Positions 7,737 to 17,017 of a DNA stretch of 64,000 nucleotides are shown piece after piece; the first letter of the stretch is position 1, and each line of letters opens with the position of its first letter. A program made the translations under genes and the position numbers. This stretch comes from CAVSVP01 sp963731125. Lineage in GTDB: Bacteria; Pseudomonadota; Gammaproteobacteria; Competibacterales; Competibacteraceae. A model generated the notes under the pieces. It had not been told where the DNA came from. It saw only the letters and a list, made by a program, of their open reading frames with translations, and ran no database searches. The stretch spans positions 1 through 64,000 of the forward strand of contig CAVSVP010000025.1 in NCBI GenBank assembly GCA_963731125.1, in the 5' to 3' direction.

Positions 7737-9641
7737 TTACTGGGTCAGCGTCAACAGCAACTTGTTTAACCGTTGCACGAAGCTGGCTGGATCCTCCAAT
7801 TGGCCACCTTCTGCAAGCATCGCCTGCTCGAACAATAGATGAGTCCAGTCAGCAAAGCGCTCATCGTCTTGCTCTTCTTTGAGGCGAGTTACCAGAAAGT
7901 GGTTAGGATTCAATTCCAGATGAGGCTTGCTTCCCGGTACCGTCTGGCCGGCATCTTTCAACAATCGTTCAAGATGGGCACTCATAGCATATTCGTCCAC
8001 CACCAGGCAAGCGGGCGAATCAGTCAGGCGCTTGGAGATACGTACCTCGCTGACCTCATCTGTTAAGGTTTGCTTGATTTTAGCCAGGAGATCTTTGAGA
8101 GATTCCTCGGTTTGCTGCTGTTCCTGCTTTTCGGCTTCGGACTCAGCCACATCTAAGTCCAGTGCGCCTTTCGCGATGGATTGCAAGGTCTTGCCCTGAA
8201 ATTCAGTCAGATGAGCCATCAGCCACTCGTCTACCCGTTCAGACAGCAACAGCACTTCAATGTTTTTCTTACGGAAGATTTCCAGATGAGGACTATGCTT
8301 AGCCGCGGCAAAACTATCAGCGCTAATATAGTAAATTTTATCTTGACCCTCCTGCATACGCCCCACATAGTCTTCTAGGGAGACCGTTTGTTCGGGGCCA
8401 TCATCGTGAGTCGAAGTAAAGCGCAGCAGCTTAGCAATCTGCTCGCGATTGGCATAGTCTTCGGCGGGGCCTTCTTTAAGAACCCGACCAAATTCCTGCC
8501 AGAATTTCTGGTACTTATCAGGTTCGTTTTTTGCCAAATCTTCAAGAAGGCCCAACACTTTTTTCGCCGAACCAGCGCGGATGCCGTCAATGATCTTGTT
8601 GCTTTGCAGAATTTCTCTGGAGATATTGAGAGGCAGATCGTTGGAGTCGATGACACCACGCACGAAACGCAGATAACGCGGCATCAGTTGCTCGGCGTCC
8701 TCGGTGATAAATACCCGCTGTACATAGAGTTTAACGCCGTGGCGTTGTTCGCGGTCCCAAAGGTCAAAGGGTGCGCGGCTGGGAATGTACAGTAAAGAAA
8801 TGTATTCCAACTTGCCTTCGACCCGATTGTGAGTCCAGACTAACGGATCGGTAAAATCGTGGGCTACGTGCTTGTAAAACTCCTTGTACTCTTCCTCCTT
8901 AACTTCGCTCTTGGGGCGAGTCCACAGAGCCGAAGCGCGGTTGACGGTTTCCTCTACAAAGGTGGATTCTTTGTCCTTTTCTTCGGCTGGTTTTTCCACC
9001 TGCATGACAATAGGTAGGCTAATATGGTCGGAATACTTGGTAATAATAGAACGTAGCCGCCACTCGTCTAGAAATTCATCATTATCTTCCCGTAAATGCA
9101 AAATGACATCGGTCCCGCGGGATGGTTTTTCTACCGTTTCCAGCGTATAGCCGCTTTCCCCACTGGATTCCCAGCGCACGCCATGCTCTGCGCCAAGCCC
9201 GGCGCGACGGGTAAGTAACGTCACCTTGTCGGCAACGATAAAGTTGGAGTAAAAGCCGACGCCAAACTGACCGATAAGCTGAGAATCTTTGGCTTGGTCG
9301 CCGGTGAGTTTGGCAAAAAACTGGCGAGTTCCAGAGCTGGCGATAACGCCAATGTTATCGATAACTTCCTGACGATCCATACCAATGCCGTTGTCGGAGA
9401 CGGTAATGGTGCGTTTTTCCTTGTCGTAGGCAAGGCGAATCTTTAAGTCCGGAGCGTTTTCATAAAGCGCATCGTCGGTGAGTGCCTCAAAGCGCAGCTT
9501 ATCGCAGGCGTCGGAAGCATTGGAAATCAGTTCACGAAGGAAAATTTCTTTATTCGAATATAGGGAGTGGATCACCAAGTGCAGGATTTGCTGTACCTCA
9601 GCTTGAAACCCCAAGTTCTCCGTATGTGCTTCAACGGTCAT
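7737..9641 (-). CDS. htpG: Molecular chaperone HtpG (Hsp90)
   Basis: 634 residues from the ATG at 9641. That start is preferred over the upstream frame opening at 9665 because GAGGAG stands just upstream of it and homologs begin near TENLGFQAEV. The N-terminal GHKL ATPase has NKEIFLRELISNASDACDK, DNGIGM and GQFGVGFYS. The middle client-binding domain and C-terminal dimerisation domain follow, ending at LTLTQ. This is cytosolic Hsp90, which remodels clients with the DnaK system. It is a single-gene unit; a hairpin follows the stop. Confidence 0.97.
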   Translation of the reverse strand: MTVEAHTENLGFQAEVQQILHLVIHSLYSNKEIFLRELISNASDACDKLRFEALTDDALYENAPDLKIRLAYDKEKRTITVSDNGIGMDRQEVIDNIGVIASSGTRQFFAKLTGDQAKDSQLIGQFGVGFYSNFIVADKVTLLTRRAGLGAEHGVRWESSGESGYTLETVEKPSRGTDVILHLREDNDEFLDEWRLRSIITKYSDHISLPIVMQVEKPAEEKDKESTFVEETVNRASALWTRPKSEVKEEEYKEFYKHVAHDFTDPLVWTHNRVEGKLEYISLLYIPSRAPFDLWDREQRHGVKLYVQRVFITEDAEQLMPRYLRFVRGVIDSNDLPLNISREILQSNKIIDGIRAGSAKKVLGLLEDLAKNEPDKYQKFWQEFGRVLKEGPAEDYANREQIAKLLRFTSTHDDGPEQTVSLEDYVGRMQEGQDKIYYISADSFAAAKHSPHLEIFRKKNIEVLLLSERVDEWLMAHLTEFQGKTLQSIAKGALDLDVAESEAEKQEQQQTEESLKDLLAKIKQTLTDEVSEVRISKRLTDSPACLVVDEYAMSAHLERLLKDAGQTVPGSKPHLELNPNHFLVTRLKEEQDDERFADWTHLLFEQAMLAEGGQLEDPASFVQRLNKLLLTLTQ

Positions 9642-9723
9642 AATGTGCTGCTCTCCTCTAAACAATCAACACGTATCCGGTTAGCTAGTTTACTCATCCA
9701 GAATGGGGACGGAGGAATGGATT

Positions 9724-10533
9724 TCAAGCCTGCCCAGATAAATAGGTAAGCCAATCGCGGCCGGCATCGCCGTACACGAGAAAATGGGGATTCAGCAGGG
9801 ATTCTTTAGTATTGTAAATAAGTTTTGAGCCACTGATGGCGACAACCCGGCCGCCGGCCTCTTCAACGATACATTGGGCCGCTGCTGTATCCCACTCCGA
9901 GGTGGGGCCTAGGCGCGGATAAATATCGGCTTTACCCTCTGCCACTAGACAGAATTTAAGAGAGCTGCCTATGGACACCAAGGTGTGCTCACCCAGGCGA
10001 GCCATAAAGGCCGTTAAGCTTTCACCGCTATGGGAGCGGCTACCCACTATGCGGACGGGACCGGCTTGAAGAGGAGCCACGGTAATGCGCTGTGCCGTTT
10101 CACCAGGTTCTTGACGAAATGCGCCCTCTCCTTGGGCGGCCAGATAACGTTGCCCGGTGACGGGTACCTGCACTATGCCAAGCACCGGGTCATGGCCTCT
10201 AATCAAGGCAATGTTGACGGTAAACTCGCCGTTGCGTTTAATAAATTCCTTAGTGCCATCCAAGGGATCTACTAGCCAGAAATATTCCCATTGACTGCGT
10301 TCAGCAAAGGAAATATCGGCTGACTCTTCGGAAAGAACGGGAATTTCCGGTGTTAACCTCTGCAGGCCGGCCACGATGGTCTGATGTGCAGCCAGATCTG
10401 CCGCTGTCAGCGGACTATTGTCATCTTTCTCGTTGATGCTGAAAGCCGTAGCATAGATTTCCATGATACGGACACCCGCCTCTGCGGCAATTTCACTCAC
10501 CGGCCCCATTAGGGCTGCTATATCGATAGGCAT
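9724..10533 (-). CDS. cysQ: 3'(2'),5'-bisphosphate nucleotidase CysQ
   Basis: 269 residues of the inositol monophosphatase superfamily. Metal-binding motifs are LSEES near residue 68 and the hallmark DPLDGTKEF near residue 90, with a C-terminal WDTAAAQCIVEEAGG. It hydrolyses 3'-phosphoadenosine 5'-phosphate left from sulfate assimilation and needs Mg2+. The substrate is assigned from the CysQ-like sequence of the signature region. ATG start at 10533. It diverges from the oxidoreductase gene at 10647. Confidence 0.93.
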   Translation of the reverse strand: MPIDIAALMGPVSEIAAEAGVRIMEIYATAFSINEKDDNSPLTAADLAAHQTIVAGLQRLTPEIPVLSEESADISFAERSQWEYFWLVDPLDGTKEFIKRNGEFTVNIALIRGHDPVLGIVQVPVTGQRYLAAQGEGAFRQEPGETAQRITVAPLQAGPVRIVGSRSHSGESLTAFMARLGEHTLVSIGSSLKFCLVAEGKADIYPRLGPTSEWDTAAAQCIVEEAGGRVVAISGSKLIYNTKESLLNPHFLVYGDAGRDWLTYLSGQA

Positions 10534-10646
10534 ACCATTATCCTTTCAGATCGCAATGCGGAATAATTAAAAGCTAACGCAGTTTATAGTAGCGCTATGA
10601 GAATTCAATGAATAAGCGCAATCTGCGTAAAACCGGAGAAAGACTA

Positions 10647-11615
10647 GTGAAAGCCATCATATGCAAAGCCTGGGGTCCCCCAGACAACTTATCGCTTGTC
10701 GAGTTGACCTGCCCGCAGCCGAGTGCAGGTGAAGTAAAAATTGCCGTCCATGCCTGCGGAGTGAACTTCGCCGATACGCTAATTATTCAGGGTAAATATC
10801 AGCTTCGCCCGCAACCACCGTTTGCGCCGGGCGTCGAGGTCGGTGGCGAAGTGCTGGAATGCGGCGCAGGAGTGACTGAACTATCGCCGGGGCAACGAGT
10901 TATGGCAATACTGCCCTATGGCGGTTATGCGGTGGAAGTGGTGACGCCCGCCGTGGCGGTGATTCCCTTGCCCGATACCATGGATTTTGTGACCGCTGCC
11001 GGATTTCCCGTAGCCTACGGTACGTCTCATCTGGCTTTGACTCATCGGGCTCATTTGCGAGCCGGTGAAAACCTATTGGTTCACGGCGCCGGCGGCGGTG
11101 TTGGTCTAACGGCTGTAGAAATCGGTAAACAATTGGGCGCTACCGTCATTGCGACGGCGGGTTCCGCGGAAAAGCTAGAGTTAGCGGCAGAACATGGCGC
11201 AGATTATCTGATCGACTACTCCAAAGAGGATATACGCGAAAGGGTAAAGGCTTTGGGCGGAGCCGACGTTGTCTACGATCCGGTAGGGGGTGATGCCTTT
11301 GATGCGTCATTGCGCTGCATTAATTGGGAGGGCCGGCTACTCGCCGTCGGTTTTGCCAGTGGCCGCATTCCTCAGCCGCCAGCCAACCTGCTGCTGGTAA
11401 AGAACTGTGCCGTTATCGGGCTGTATTGGGGAGCCTATCTGCAACGCAATCCTCGGTTAATGCATGAATCGCTGAGCGAACTGCTGAGTTGGTACGCTGC
11501 CGGTAAACTTAAGCCTCATGTCTCAGAAACCTTTCCTCTCGCTCGGGCTCCCCAGGCATTGCGTGCACTACTCGAGCGGCGTACCACCGGCAAAGTAGTG
11601 ATTACTATGCGTTAG
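10647..11615 (+). CDS. Zinc-independent NADPH:quinone oxidoreductase (MDR family)
   Basis: A medium-chain dehydrogenase/reductase of 322 residues. It has an N-terminal GroES-like fold, a Rossmann domain with VHGAGGGVGLTAVEIGKQLGA and the quinone-reductase-like segment GADVVYDPVGGDAFD. The zinc-ligand Cys residues of alcohol dehydrogenases are absent. I start at GTG 10647, which is preceded by GGAGA and gives the usual family start (KAIICKAWGPP). An ATG at 10608 would add 13 untypical residues. The exact substrate is unknown. Confidence 0.85.
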   Translation: MKAIICKAWGPPDNLSLVELTCPQPSAGEVKIAVHACGVNFADTLIIQGKYQLRPQPPFAPGVEVGGEVLECGAGVTELSPGQRVMAILPYGGYAVEVVTPAVAVIPLPDTMDFVTAAGFPVAYGTSHLALTHRAHLRAGENLLVHGAGGGVGLTAVEIGKQLGATVIATAGSAEKLELAAEHGADYLIDYSKEDIRERVKALGGADVVYDPVGGDAFDASLRCINWEGRLLAVGFASGRIPQPPANLLLVKNCAVIGLYWGAYLQRNPRLMHESLSELLSWYAAGKLKPHVSETFPLARAPQALRALLERRTTGKVVITMR

Positions 11616-11644
11616 CCGGTACTGAACAAGGGCAATGAACAAGG

Positions 11645-12139
11645 TCACAGAGCATGGCCAACCGTCCTGTATCGACTCGCATAGAACAGCAAGGGACGGA
11701 GTCCACGATGATGTAACCGTGCTACTCGTCCCATCATAATAACGTGGTCGCCGCCGGGATAAGTTGCTTCCTTGCGGCATTCCAGGGCCGCGGCACAACC
11801 GTTGATAAGCGGCACGTTTGCCAGTCCCGGGATGGTGTCAATACCAGTGAACTTGTCATTGTCAAGGGAGGCAAAACGCTCTGAGATGGTGATTTGACCC
11901 TCCGCTAAGATATTGACGGCGAAATGCTCGGTATCCCGGAACGCCGTAAAATCAGGCGTATTGAATGCCAAGCACCAAAGAATTAAGGGCGGGTCAAGTG
12001 ACACCGAACTAAAAGAATTGACGGTCATGCCCCGGGGACTGCCTTGCGCATCCAAGATACTGATGATTGTAACGCCGGTAGCGAAGGCACCTAAGGCACG
12101 CCGCAGTTCAAGGTTATCAAATAAAGCAGGATTTGCCAT
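11645..12139 (-). CDS. Flavin reductase-domain protein (FMN-binding split barrel)
   Basis: 164 residues from the ATG at 12139, covering the whole flavin-reductase-like domain. FATGVTIISILDAQGSPRGM and NSFSSVSLDPPLILWCL form the flavin-binding core, and FAVNILAEGQ follows. Such proteins reduce FMN or FAD with NAD(P)H, often for a partner monooxygenase; no partner is nearby. A longer frame reaches 12313 but the extra N-terminus is not family-like. The gene converges on the quinone oxidoreductase with a 29-bp gap. Confidence 0.8.
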   Translation of the reverse strand: MANPALFDNLELRRALGAFATGVTIISILDAQGSPRGMTVNSFSSVSLDPPLILWCLAFNTPDFTAFRDTEHFAVNILAEGQITISERFASLDNDKFTGIDTIPGLANVPLINGCAAALECRKEATYPGGDHVIMMGRVARLHHRGLRPLLFYASRYRTVGHAL

Positions 12140-12262
12140 AGCTACACTGTGCTCGAAATAGCTGCTAATCACGCAGAGATCATGGGTCCGAAACATGAAC
12201 AAGGGTATCATGGTAAGCTTTCGTAACCCAACTCTATACGGACTGCTTTGAGGAAATCTGCG

Positions 12263-12517
12263 ATGACACAATTCACTATCCAACTGCCTGAAACCGTTTT
12301 TTCTGCCTTGCAAAAAGACCCCGAGGAGTTCGCACAGGAAATGCGTTTAGCGGCCGCGGTAAAGTGGTACGAACTCGGCCAAATATCCCAGGAGCGGGCA
12401 GCGGAGATAGCAGGTCTATCACGGGCTGCGTTTATCAGTGCTCTGGGCCGTTTCCAGATCTCCCCTTTCCAGTACACAGAAGCTGAATTGCACAGGGAAC
12501 TCGTGGATGCGGATTGA
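12263..12517 (+). CDS. UPF0175 family protein, probable antitoxin
   Basis: 84 residues of the UPF0175 family. The N-terminus is MTQFTIQLPETVFSAL. The centre has a helix-turn-helix-like stretch (VKWYELGQISQERAAEIAGL). The start at 12263 has AGGAA 7 nt upstream. Members are usually paired with a downstream PIN-like DUF3368 protein. Exactly such a gene starts here inside the last codons, but it is truncated, leaving this as an orphan. Confidence 0.8.
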   Translation: MTQFTIQLPETVFSALQKDPEEFAQEMRLAAAVKWYELGQISQERAAEIAGLSRAAFISALGRFQISPFQYTEAELHRELVDAD

Positions 12518-12677
12518 GCGGGTAGTGGTCAATGCTTCTCCACTGCGAACGGTGCCTTTTGCCGCCGGTGATTTTCGGCCTTATGCAACACTCAGTTTGC
12601 GTGATGGATTAAATAAAATAAGTAATCCCCCGGCTCTGCCGGCTTGTCATTACTCAAAATCTTGGCAACTTACATGA
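12507..12677 (+). pseudogene. Truncated DUF3368 (PIN-like) toxin remnant
   Basis: The ATG at 12507 overlaps the end of the UPF0175 gene and opens with RIERVVVNASPL, the first strand of the PIN-like fold including its first acidic/Asn site region. After about 13 codons similarity ends (RTVPFAAG...) and the frame runs into the left end of the IS4-family element. The rest of the toxin is not found on the other side of the mobile stack, so it was lost by deletion rather than simply split. Confidence 0.65.
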
Positions 12678-12987
12678 CAAGCGAACGCCCTCAACGAGCA
12701 GCTCAAGTTTTTGCATGCCGCGCCACAGCGTCTGCCAACCTGGCAAGCCATCTTGACGGCGATTAAGGTGTCCCCCCAGCCGGCCAATCGCCAGGGCGAC
12801 GTCTTCGACCGTCTGTATCGAGCGGTGGGCGGTGCTACGCAGCACCTCCAACGTTAGCTCATCCAAGCCCGCCTCCTCGGCAGGACGCTGGGGTTGGCGG
12901 CACACCTGCTCCCGCAGTCCCACCAGGCGCAGCGCGACGACACTCATCAGGGCCGCGGCGGCAAACAAGCGCCCGGCGGTCTCCAAC
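12654..12987 (-). pseudogene. IS4-family transposase, 3' exon half
   Basis: This is the C-terminal 110 codons of the Tn5-like transposase whose first part is at 21291-22399. It begins at LETAGRLFAAAALMSVVALR, directly continuing GLGVERLQ of the other half, and includes the family's terminal segment GLPGWQTLWRGMQKLELL. A longer open frame reaches 13316 but that part is intron sequence. Joined, the halves give 1443 bp (481 codons), with one internal TAG. Confidence 0.9.
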
Positions 12988-13530
12988 GTGCGCCAGGCAT
13001 GGCGCGTAGCGCCCTGACGGGCGCTGGTAACCGGAAGGCGAAAGCCGACCGGGAAGTGACTAGCGGGTGAAAGTCCCTTGGAGGCCGTGATGACAGGAAC
13101 TCCTAGCCGAACCGCAAGGGTGTCCACCGCGAGGTGGAATCCGAAGGAAGCGGAAGGCAAACGTCCGACCCGAGGCACACGAACCGCATGTGAGGCATCG
13201 TCTCGTGGGTGAGGAAGCGTTGGTGTCCGAAGCCCGAAGTCATCCGGAACGAGCCGGTGTCTATGCGGCGGGGATGGCCGGAAAGTCACGCGTCTTACCC
13301 TGGGAGATCTGTCCACCTGCCTTGGGCTAGAGCAACCGAGAGGTTGGTCGATGAGTGAACAGAAGTCAGCAGACGGCAGAGTAGGTAAGCGTCAGGCGAA
13401 GCTATTGAGGCACTCCGAGACCGAAAGGTGGAGCGAACAGATAGGCCGAGCCGTAACGACAACCACCGAAGGCCTGAACAAGGGAACCCGGCCCGGTGCC
13501 GGAACCTCGATTGCTGAAGGAGACACAGTT
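12988..13530 (+). ncRNA. Intron A ribozyme, domains I-III
   Basis: 543 bp from GTGCGCC to the intron-encoded protein start, a usual length for domains I-III. Typical group II features are visible, such as aaccggaaggcgaaagcc and gcgggtgaaagtccc. The frame MSEQKSADGRVGK at 13351 overlaps this RNA and is not treated as a gene. Confidence 0.8.
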
Positions 13531-13677
13531 ATGACAACGGAGACGTTGCAACGACCCGGGAAGGAGGCGGCCGGCAGTCGCCATGGGCCCGGCGTTGGGT
13601 GTCAAGCGGCGACGGCGGCGACGGAAGCCATCGGACCACCGACCGAAGCGTTGATGGAGCAGATGCTAGACAGAGAA
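13531..13677 (+). pseudogene. ltrA: Intron A reverse transcriptase/maturase, fragment 1
   Basis: 49 codons from an ATG with AAGGAG about 9 nt upstream, starting MTTETLQRPGKEA and ending ALMEQMLDRE. The next residue, NLRNALKRVQ, is found at 15538 after the IS66-family element and its target duplication. This is the N-terminal extension ahead of the reverse transcriptase domain. Confidence 0.85.
13670..13677 (+). repeat. 8-bp target duplication, left copy
   Basis: acagagaa here is repeated exactly at 15530-15537 on the other side of the IS66-family element. Eight bp is the family's usual duplication length. Confidence 0.9.
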
Positions 13678-15529
13678 GTATCTTCTCAAAATCTCATGGT
13701 AATAAAGCTTCAGCAACGGTTCGATGGGTTGGCGCTACGCGCTACCCGAGTTTAGCGCTCATGGAACAAAGTAGCGCGTGGAAGACTTGATAAAACGCTT
13801 GGCTGCCCCATGTAGTAGGTTATGAACCGTACCGAAATTGCCACTGTTTTCGAAACGCTGCCGCTAGACATTGAGCGGATAGAAACGGCTGATGTCAAGG
13901 CCAGTGTGGTGGTGTTGCTGAATCTGGTGGAAACGCTGGCCGCGGAGAACGAAAAGTTAAAGGAAGAGCAACAAAAGCTGAAGGATGAAATCAACCGTTT
14001 GAAAGGCGAGCAAGGGAAGCCGGAGATTAAGGGGAAACCCCAAAAGCGTGATGACCTATCTTCGGAACAGGAGCGTAAGGAGGCCTCAGGAGCACAGGGC
14101 AAGGGAGGCCGGGGAGAACACCAGCGGGAATCGAAACGCGAGCAGATCAACATTGACCGAGTGCAGGTGTGTCCGGTCAATCGTGATGGACTCCCGGAAG
14201 ATGCCATCTTCAAGGGGTATGAAAGCGTCCTTGTTCAGGACCTGAAAATCACCTCGGACAATGTGGAATACCGCCGTGCGGTATATTATTCGCCGTCGCA
14301 ACAGCAGACTTATCGAGGGCCCTTACCGCCAGGGGTGAAGGGGGAATTCGGTGCCGGCATTCGTGCGCTGATTCCGACGATGGAGCACGTATGTAACCTG
14401 TCTGAACCGAAGATTTTAGCGTTTCTGCGCAATTTCAACGTCCGCATCTCGGCGGGTTATATCTCGGGTTTGTTGACCGATCCGCCAGCGGTCTTTCATC
14501 GCGAAAAGGACGAGCTCTATCGGGCTGCCCTGGAATGCGGGGACTATCAGCAGATCGATGACACCAGGGCGCGGGTCAACGGTGAAAACCACTCTACCCA
14601 GGTGGTCTGTAATCCGTTATCCACGGCCTATTTCACGACCGAACACAAAGATCGGTTAAGCGTATTGGACGTACTGAGAAATTTTGCTCCCCGTCGATTT
14701 GTGTTCAATAGCGAAACGCTGGAGTTGCTCGAGCAATTCGGTGTGTCTCAGAAGCTCATCGCCCGCGTGGAGAGCCTGGCGAAAGACCAACCATTCACCG
14801 AAGCGCAGATCACCCAGCGGTTGGATGAGTTACCGCCCGGCCCTCGCCAGCGCCGCCGCCTTCTCGAAGCCGCCGCGATCGCCGCGTATCACCAGGAGAC
14901 TGCGTTGCCGGTGGTCAAGCTGTTGCTGTGCGATGATGCCGCGCAATTTAAGCGGCTCACCGAGCAGTTGGCGCTGTGCTGGGTACATGACGGTCGGCAC
15001 GATAAAAAGCTCAATCCTATCGTCCCCGCACATCGGCAACGATGGGAGCGCTTTCGCCAAGACTATTGGGCTTTCTACGGCCAACTGCTCGAGTTTAAAC
15101 AAACCCCGACATCGGCCGAGGCGGCCAGGCTGTCCGAGGCGTTCGACCGGTTGTTCTCAACCCGAACCGACTATGCCGAGCTCGACGACCGAATCGCCAA
15201 AACCCTCGCCAAAAAAGAGGCTCTCTTGGCGGTGCTGCGTCATCCCGAGTTGCCGTTGCATAACAATGATGCTGAGTTGGGTGCCCGTGCACAAGCCCGG
15301 GTCAGGGATGTCAGCCTGCACACCAAATCCAAAGCCGGTACCCAGGCCAAAGACACCTTCATGACCCTGGTGCAAACGGCGAAGAAACTCGGCGTCAGTG
15401 CTTATGACTATATTTATGATCGGGTAAGTGGGAAATTTGAGCTGCCTTCACTGGCGCAGTTGATCAGGCAAAAGAGCAAAGCTGAACTGCATACGTGTCC
15501 TGATTCGCCATGAAATTTTGAGAGGATAC
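13678..15529 (+). mobile_element. IS66-family element (single-gene type)
   Basis: 1852 bp bounded by 22-bp terminal inverted repeats. The left end is gtatcttctcaaaatctcat and the right end, inverted, is gtatcctctcaaaatttcat, with two mismatches. It is flanked by the exact 8-bp duplication acagagaa. It sits in the reverse-transcriptase gene of group II intron A, and its removal with one duplication restores MLDRENLRNALKR. It carries only the large transposase gene and no tnpA/tnpB, like the ISBst12 subgroup. Confidence 0.92.
13822..15513 (+). CDS. IS66-family DDE transposase
   Basis: 563 residues. The N-terminal ~60-130 residues contain a Lys/Glu-rich coiled coil (NEKLKEEQQKLKDEINRLK). The DDE core has YQQIDDTRAR, then LCDDAAQFKRL with LALCWVHDGRHDKKL, and PLHNNDAELGAR. 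This is the transposase for the surrounding element and looks intact, so the IS may still be mobile. The subgroup with a single ORF is called from the absence of tnpA/tnpB between the left end and this gene. Confidence 0.92.
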   Translation: MNRTEIATVFETLPLDIERIETADVKASVVVLLNLVETLAAENEKLKEEQQKLKDEINRLKGEQGKPEIKGKPQKRDDLSSEQERKEASGAQGKGGRGEHQRESKREQINIDRVQVCPVNRDGLPEDAIFKGYESVLVQDLKITSDNVEYRRAVYYSPSQQQTYRGPLPPGVKGEFGAGIRALIPTMEHVCNLSEPKILAFLRNFNVRISAGYISGLLTDPPAVFHREKDELYRAALECGDYQQIDDTRARVNGENHSTQVVCNPLSTAYFTTEHKDRLSVLDVLRNFAPRRFVFNSETLELLEQFGVSQKLIARVESLAKDQPFTEAQITQRLDELPPGPRQRRRLLEAAAIAAYHQETALPVVKLLLCDDAAQFKRLTEQLALCWVHDGRHDKKLNPIVPAHRQRWERFRQDYWAFYGQLLEFKQTPTSAEAARLSEAFDRLFSTRTDYAELDDRIAKTLAKKEALLAVLRHPELPLHNNDAELGARAQARVRDVSLHTKSKAGTQAKDTFMTLVQTAKKLGVSAYDYIYDRVSGKFELPSLAQLIRQKSKAELHTCPDSP

Positions 15530-15537
15530 ACAGAGAA
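15530..15537 (+). repeat. 8-bp target duplication, right copy
   Basis: Second exact copy of acagagaa, immediately after the right inverted repeat of the IS66-family element. Confidence 0.9.
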
Positions 15538-15934
15538 AACCTACGCAACGCGCTGAAGCGGGTGCAGGCCAATAAAGGGGCACCGGGCGTGGACGGGATG
15601 ACCGTTGACGAGTTACCGGCCTCCCTACGTGAGCACTGGCCCGCGATCCGAGAGCAGCTACTCAAGATGACCTACAGGCCATCGCCGGGGCGGGAAGTGT
15701 ATGTGCCCAAACCCGGCGGCGGTCAGCGGATGCTCGGTATCCCTACCGTATTGGATCGGTTCATTACCCAAGCGGTCTTGCAGGTGATGGGTCCCCTCTT
15801 CGAACCTGGATTCTCAGAGCACAGCTATGGGTTTCGCCCCGGGCGTAGCGCACACCAGGCGGTGTTGCAGGCGTGTAGCTACCTGGCCGAGGGGTACCGA
15901 TGGGTGGTCGATATGGATTTAGAAAAGTTTTTCG
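15538..15934 (+). pseudogene. ltrA: Intron A reverse transcriptase/maturase, fragment 2
   Basis: Encodes reverse transcriptase blocks 0-3: KGAPGVDGMTVDELP, YRPSPGREVYVPKPGGGQR, LGIPTVLDRFITQAVL and EHSYGFRPGRSAHQAV, ending at MDLEKFF. The codon for the next Asp is split: its first base is 15934 and the other two are 20384-20385 after intron B. Combined with the other fragments the frame is uninterrupted. Confidence 0.9.
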
Positions 15935-16284
15935 GTGCGCCGGGAGACCGGCAGGAGGTAAGAGGTGCAAGTCCACGACAGTGAAGGGCTAGCGACCCAC
16001 ACTGGTCCCGAGTCATGCGCCTATGTCCGCGAGGGCATGAGCGAAGCGTTGACAGGGGAGCGTATAGGCCAGCCCTTGAGCGGCGAAAATTCCGTTTGGG
16101 GTGCCGATGCTCTCGAAAAGGCAGAAGGCAACATGGGCCGGCGCGAGAGCGCGAGTGCCTGCCCGACCCTGCGTCGTCTGAGACCCTGGCATGTACGTAC
16201 GCCTCCTGAACGGGAACCGGGAGATCTGCGTTACCGTCCGCCGTCGTTGGCGGGCCGCATTGGGAAGGCCAGAGGCCGACGCCG
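15935..16284 (+). ncRNA. Intron B ribozyme, 5' part
   Basis: Starts gtgcgccgggagaccgg and contains gaggtgcaagtccacgac, typical of the 5' end of bacterial group II introns. Domains I-III probably overlap the beginning of the protein frame at 16285, because 350 bp is short for them. Confidence 0.75.
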
Positions 16285-16928
16285 ATGATGAACGGAGCGC
16301 AGAAGTCAGACTCACTGATAGTACCGATGAAACCGGCGAACAAGGCGGGGCGACCCGAGGCGGAGTCGGTGGAGGGAAGCAGTGGGATCGAGAGGCATGC
16401 GGGTGTGCAAAGCATGGTCCGGACGCAGAGCCGGGACGCCGTGTCCCAGGCGCAGGCCCGCATACGCGAAGCGGTAAACAGAAACAAGGGGGAGAAGCTG
16501 ACGGCGCTCCTGCATCATGTCACGATTGACTGTCTGCGGGGGTCATTTCTGCAACTGAAGAAAGAGGCCGCCGCGGGAGTTGATGGCACGCCATGGGAGG
16601 AGTACGCGCAAGGGCTCGAGGGTAACCTCGAAGACCTTCATCGGCGAATTCACACCGGAGCGTACCGGGCGCGGCCCTCGCGGCGGAAGTACATACCGAA
16701 GCCCGATGGCCGGCAACGACCGCTCGGCATCGCAGCGCTGGAAGATAAGATTGTCCAACAGGCGGTGGTGGCGCTTCTCACGCCGATCTACGAATCGGAG
16801 TTTCTGGGTTTCAGCTATGGATTCCGACCGGGGCGTAGCCAGCACGATGCACTGGACGCCCTGGCCTTTGGCATCAAGGCGAAGAAGATCTGCTGGATGG
16901 TGGACGCCGACATCTCCCGGTTCTTTGA
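16285..16928 (+). pseudogene. ltrA: Intron B reverse transcriptase/maturase, fragment 1
   Basis: Opens with a Met-rich leader containing IVPMKPANKAG, common in this intron protein family. Reverse transcriptase blocks follow: AAAGVDGTPWEEYAQGLEGN, SRRKYIPKPDGRQRPLGI, ALEDKIVQQAV, LGFSYGFRPGRSQHDALDAL, and it ends at VDADISRFF plus two bases of the Asp codon. It continues at 19473 after the serine-recombinase element. Joined length is 1482 bp (494 codons). Confidence 0.88.
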
Positions 16929-17017
16929 TTAGGCATCTTGATACTCCTCTCGATGAGCCAGCGGTGGTGATCTATCACCACCGTGGTTGTCTATATAGAA
17001 AGTCTCAGCACTTGCCA

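Noticed and set aside
13351..13755. 134-codon frame before the IS66-family element
   Set aside because: It overlaps the ribozyme and runs into the IS66 end; the true protein start is the ATG at 13531, which has a ribosome-binding site.
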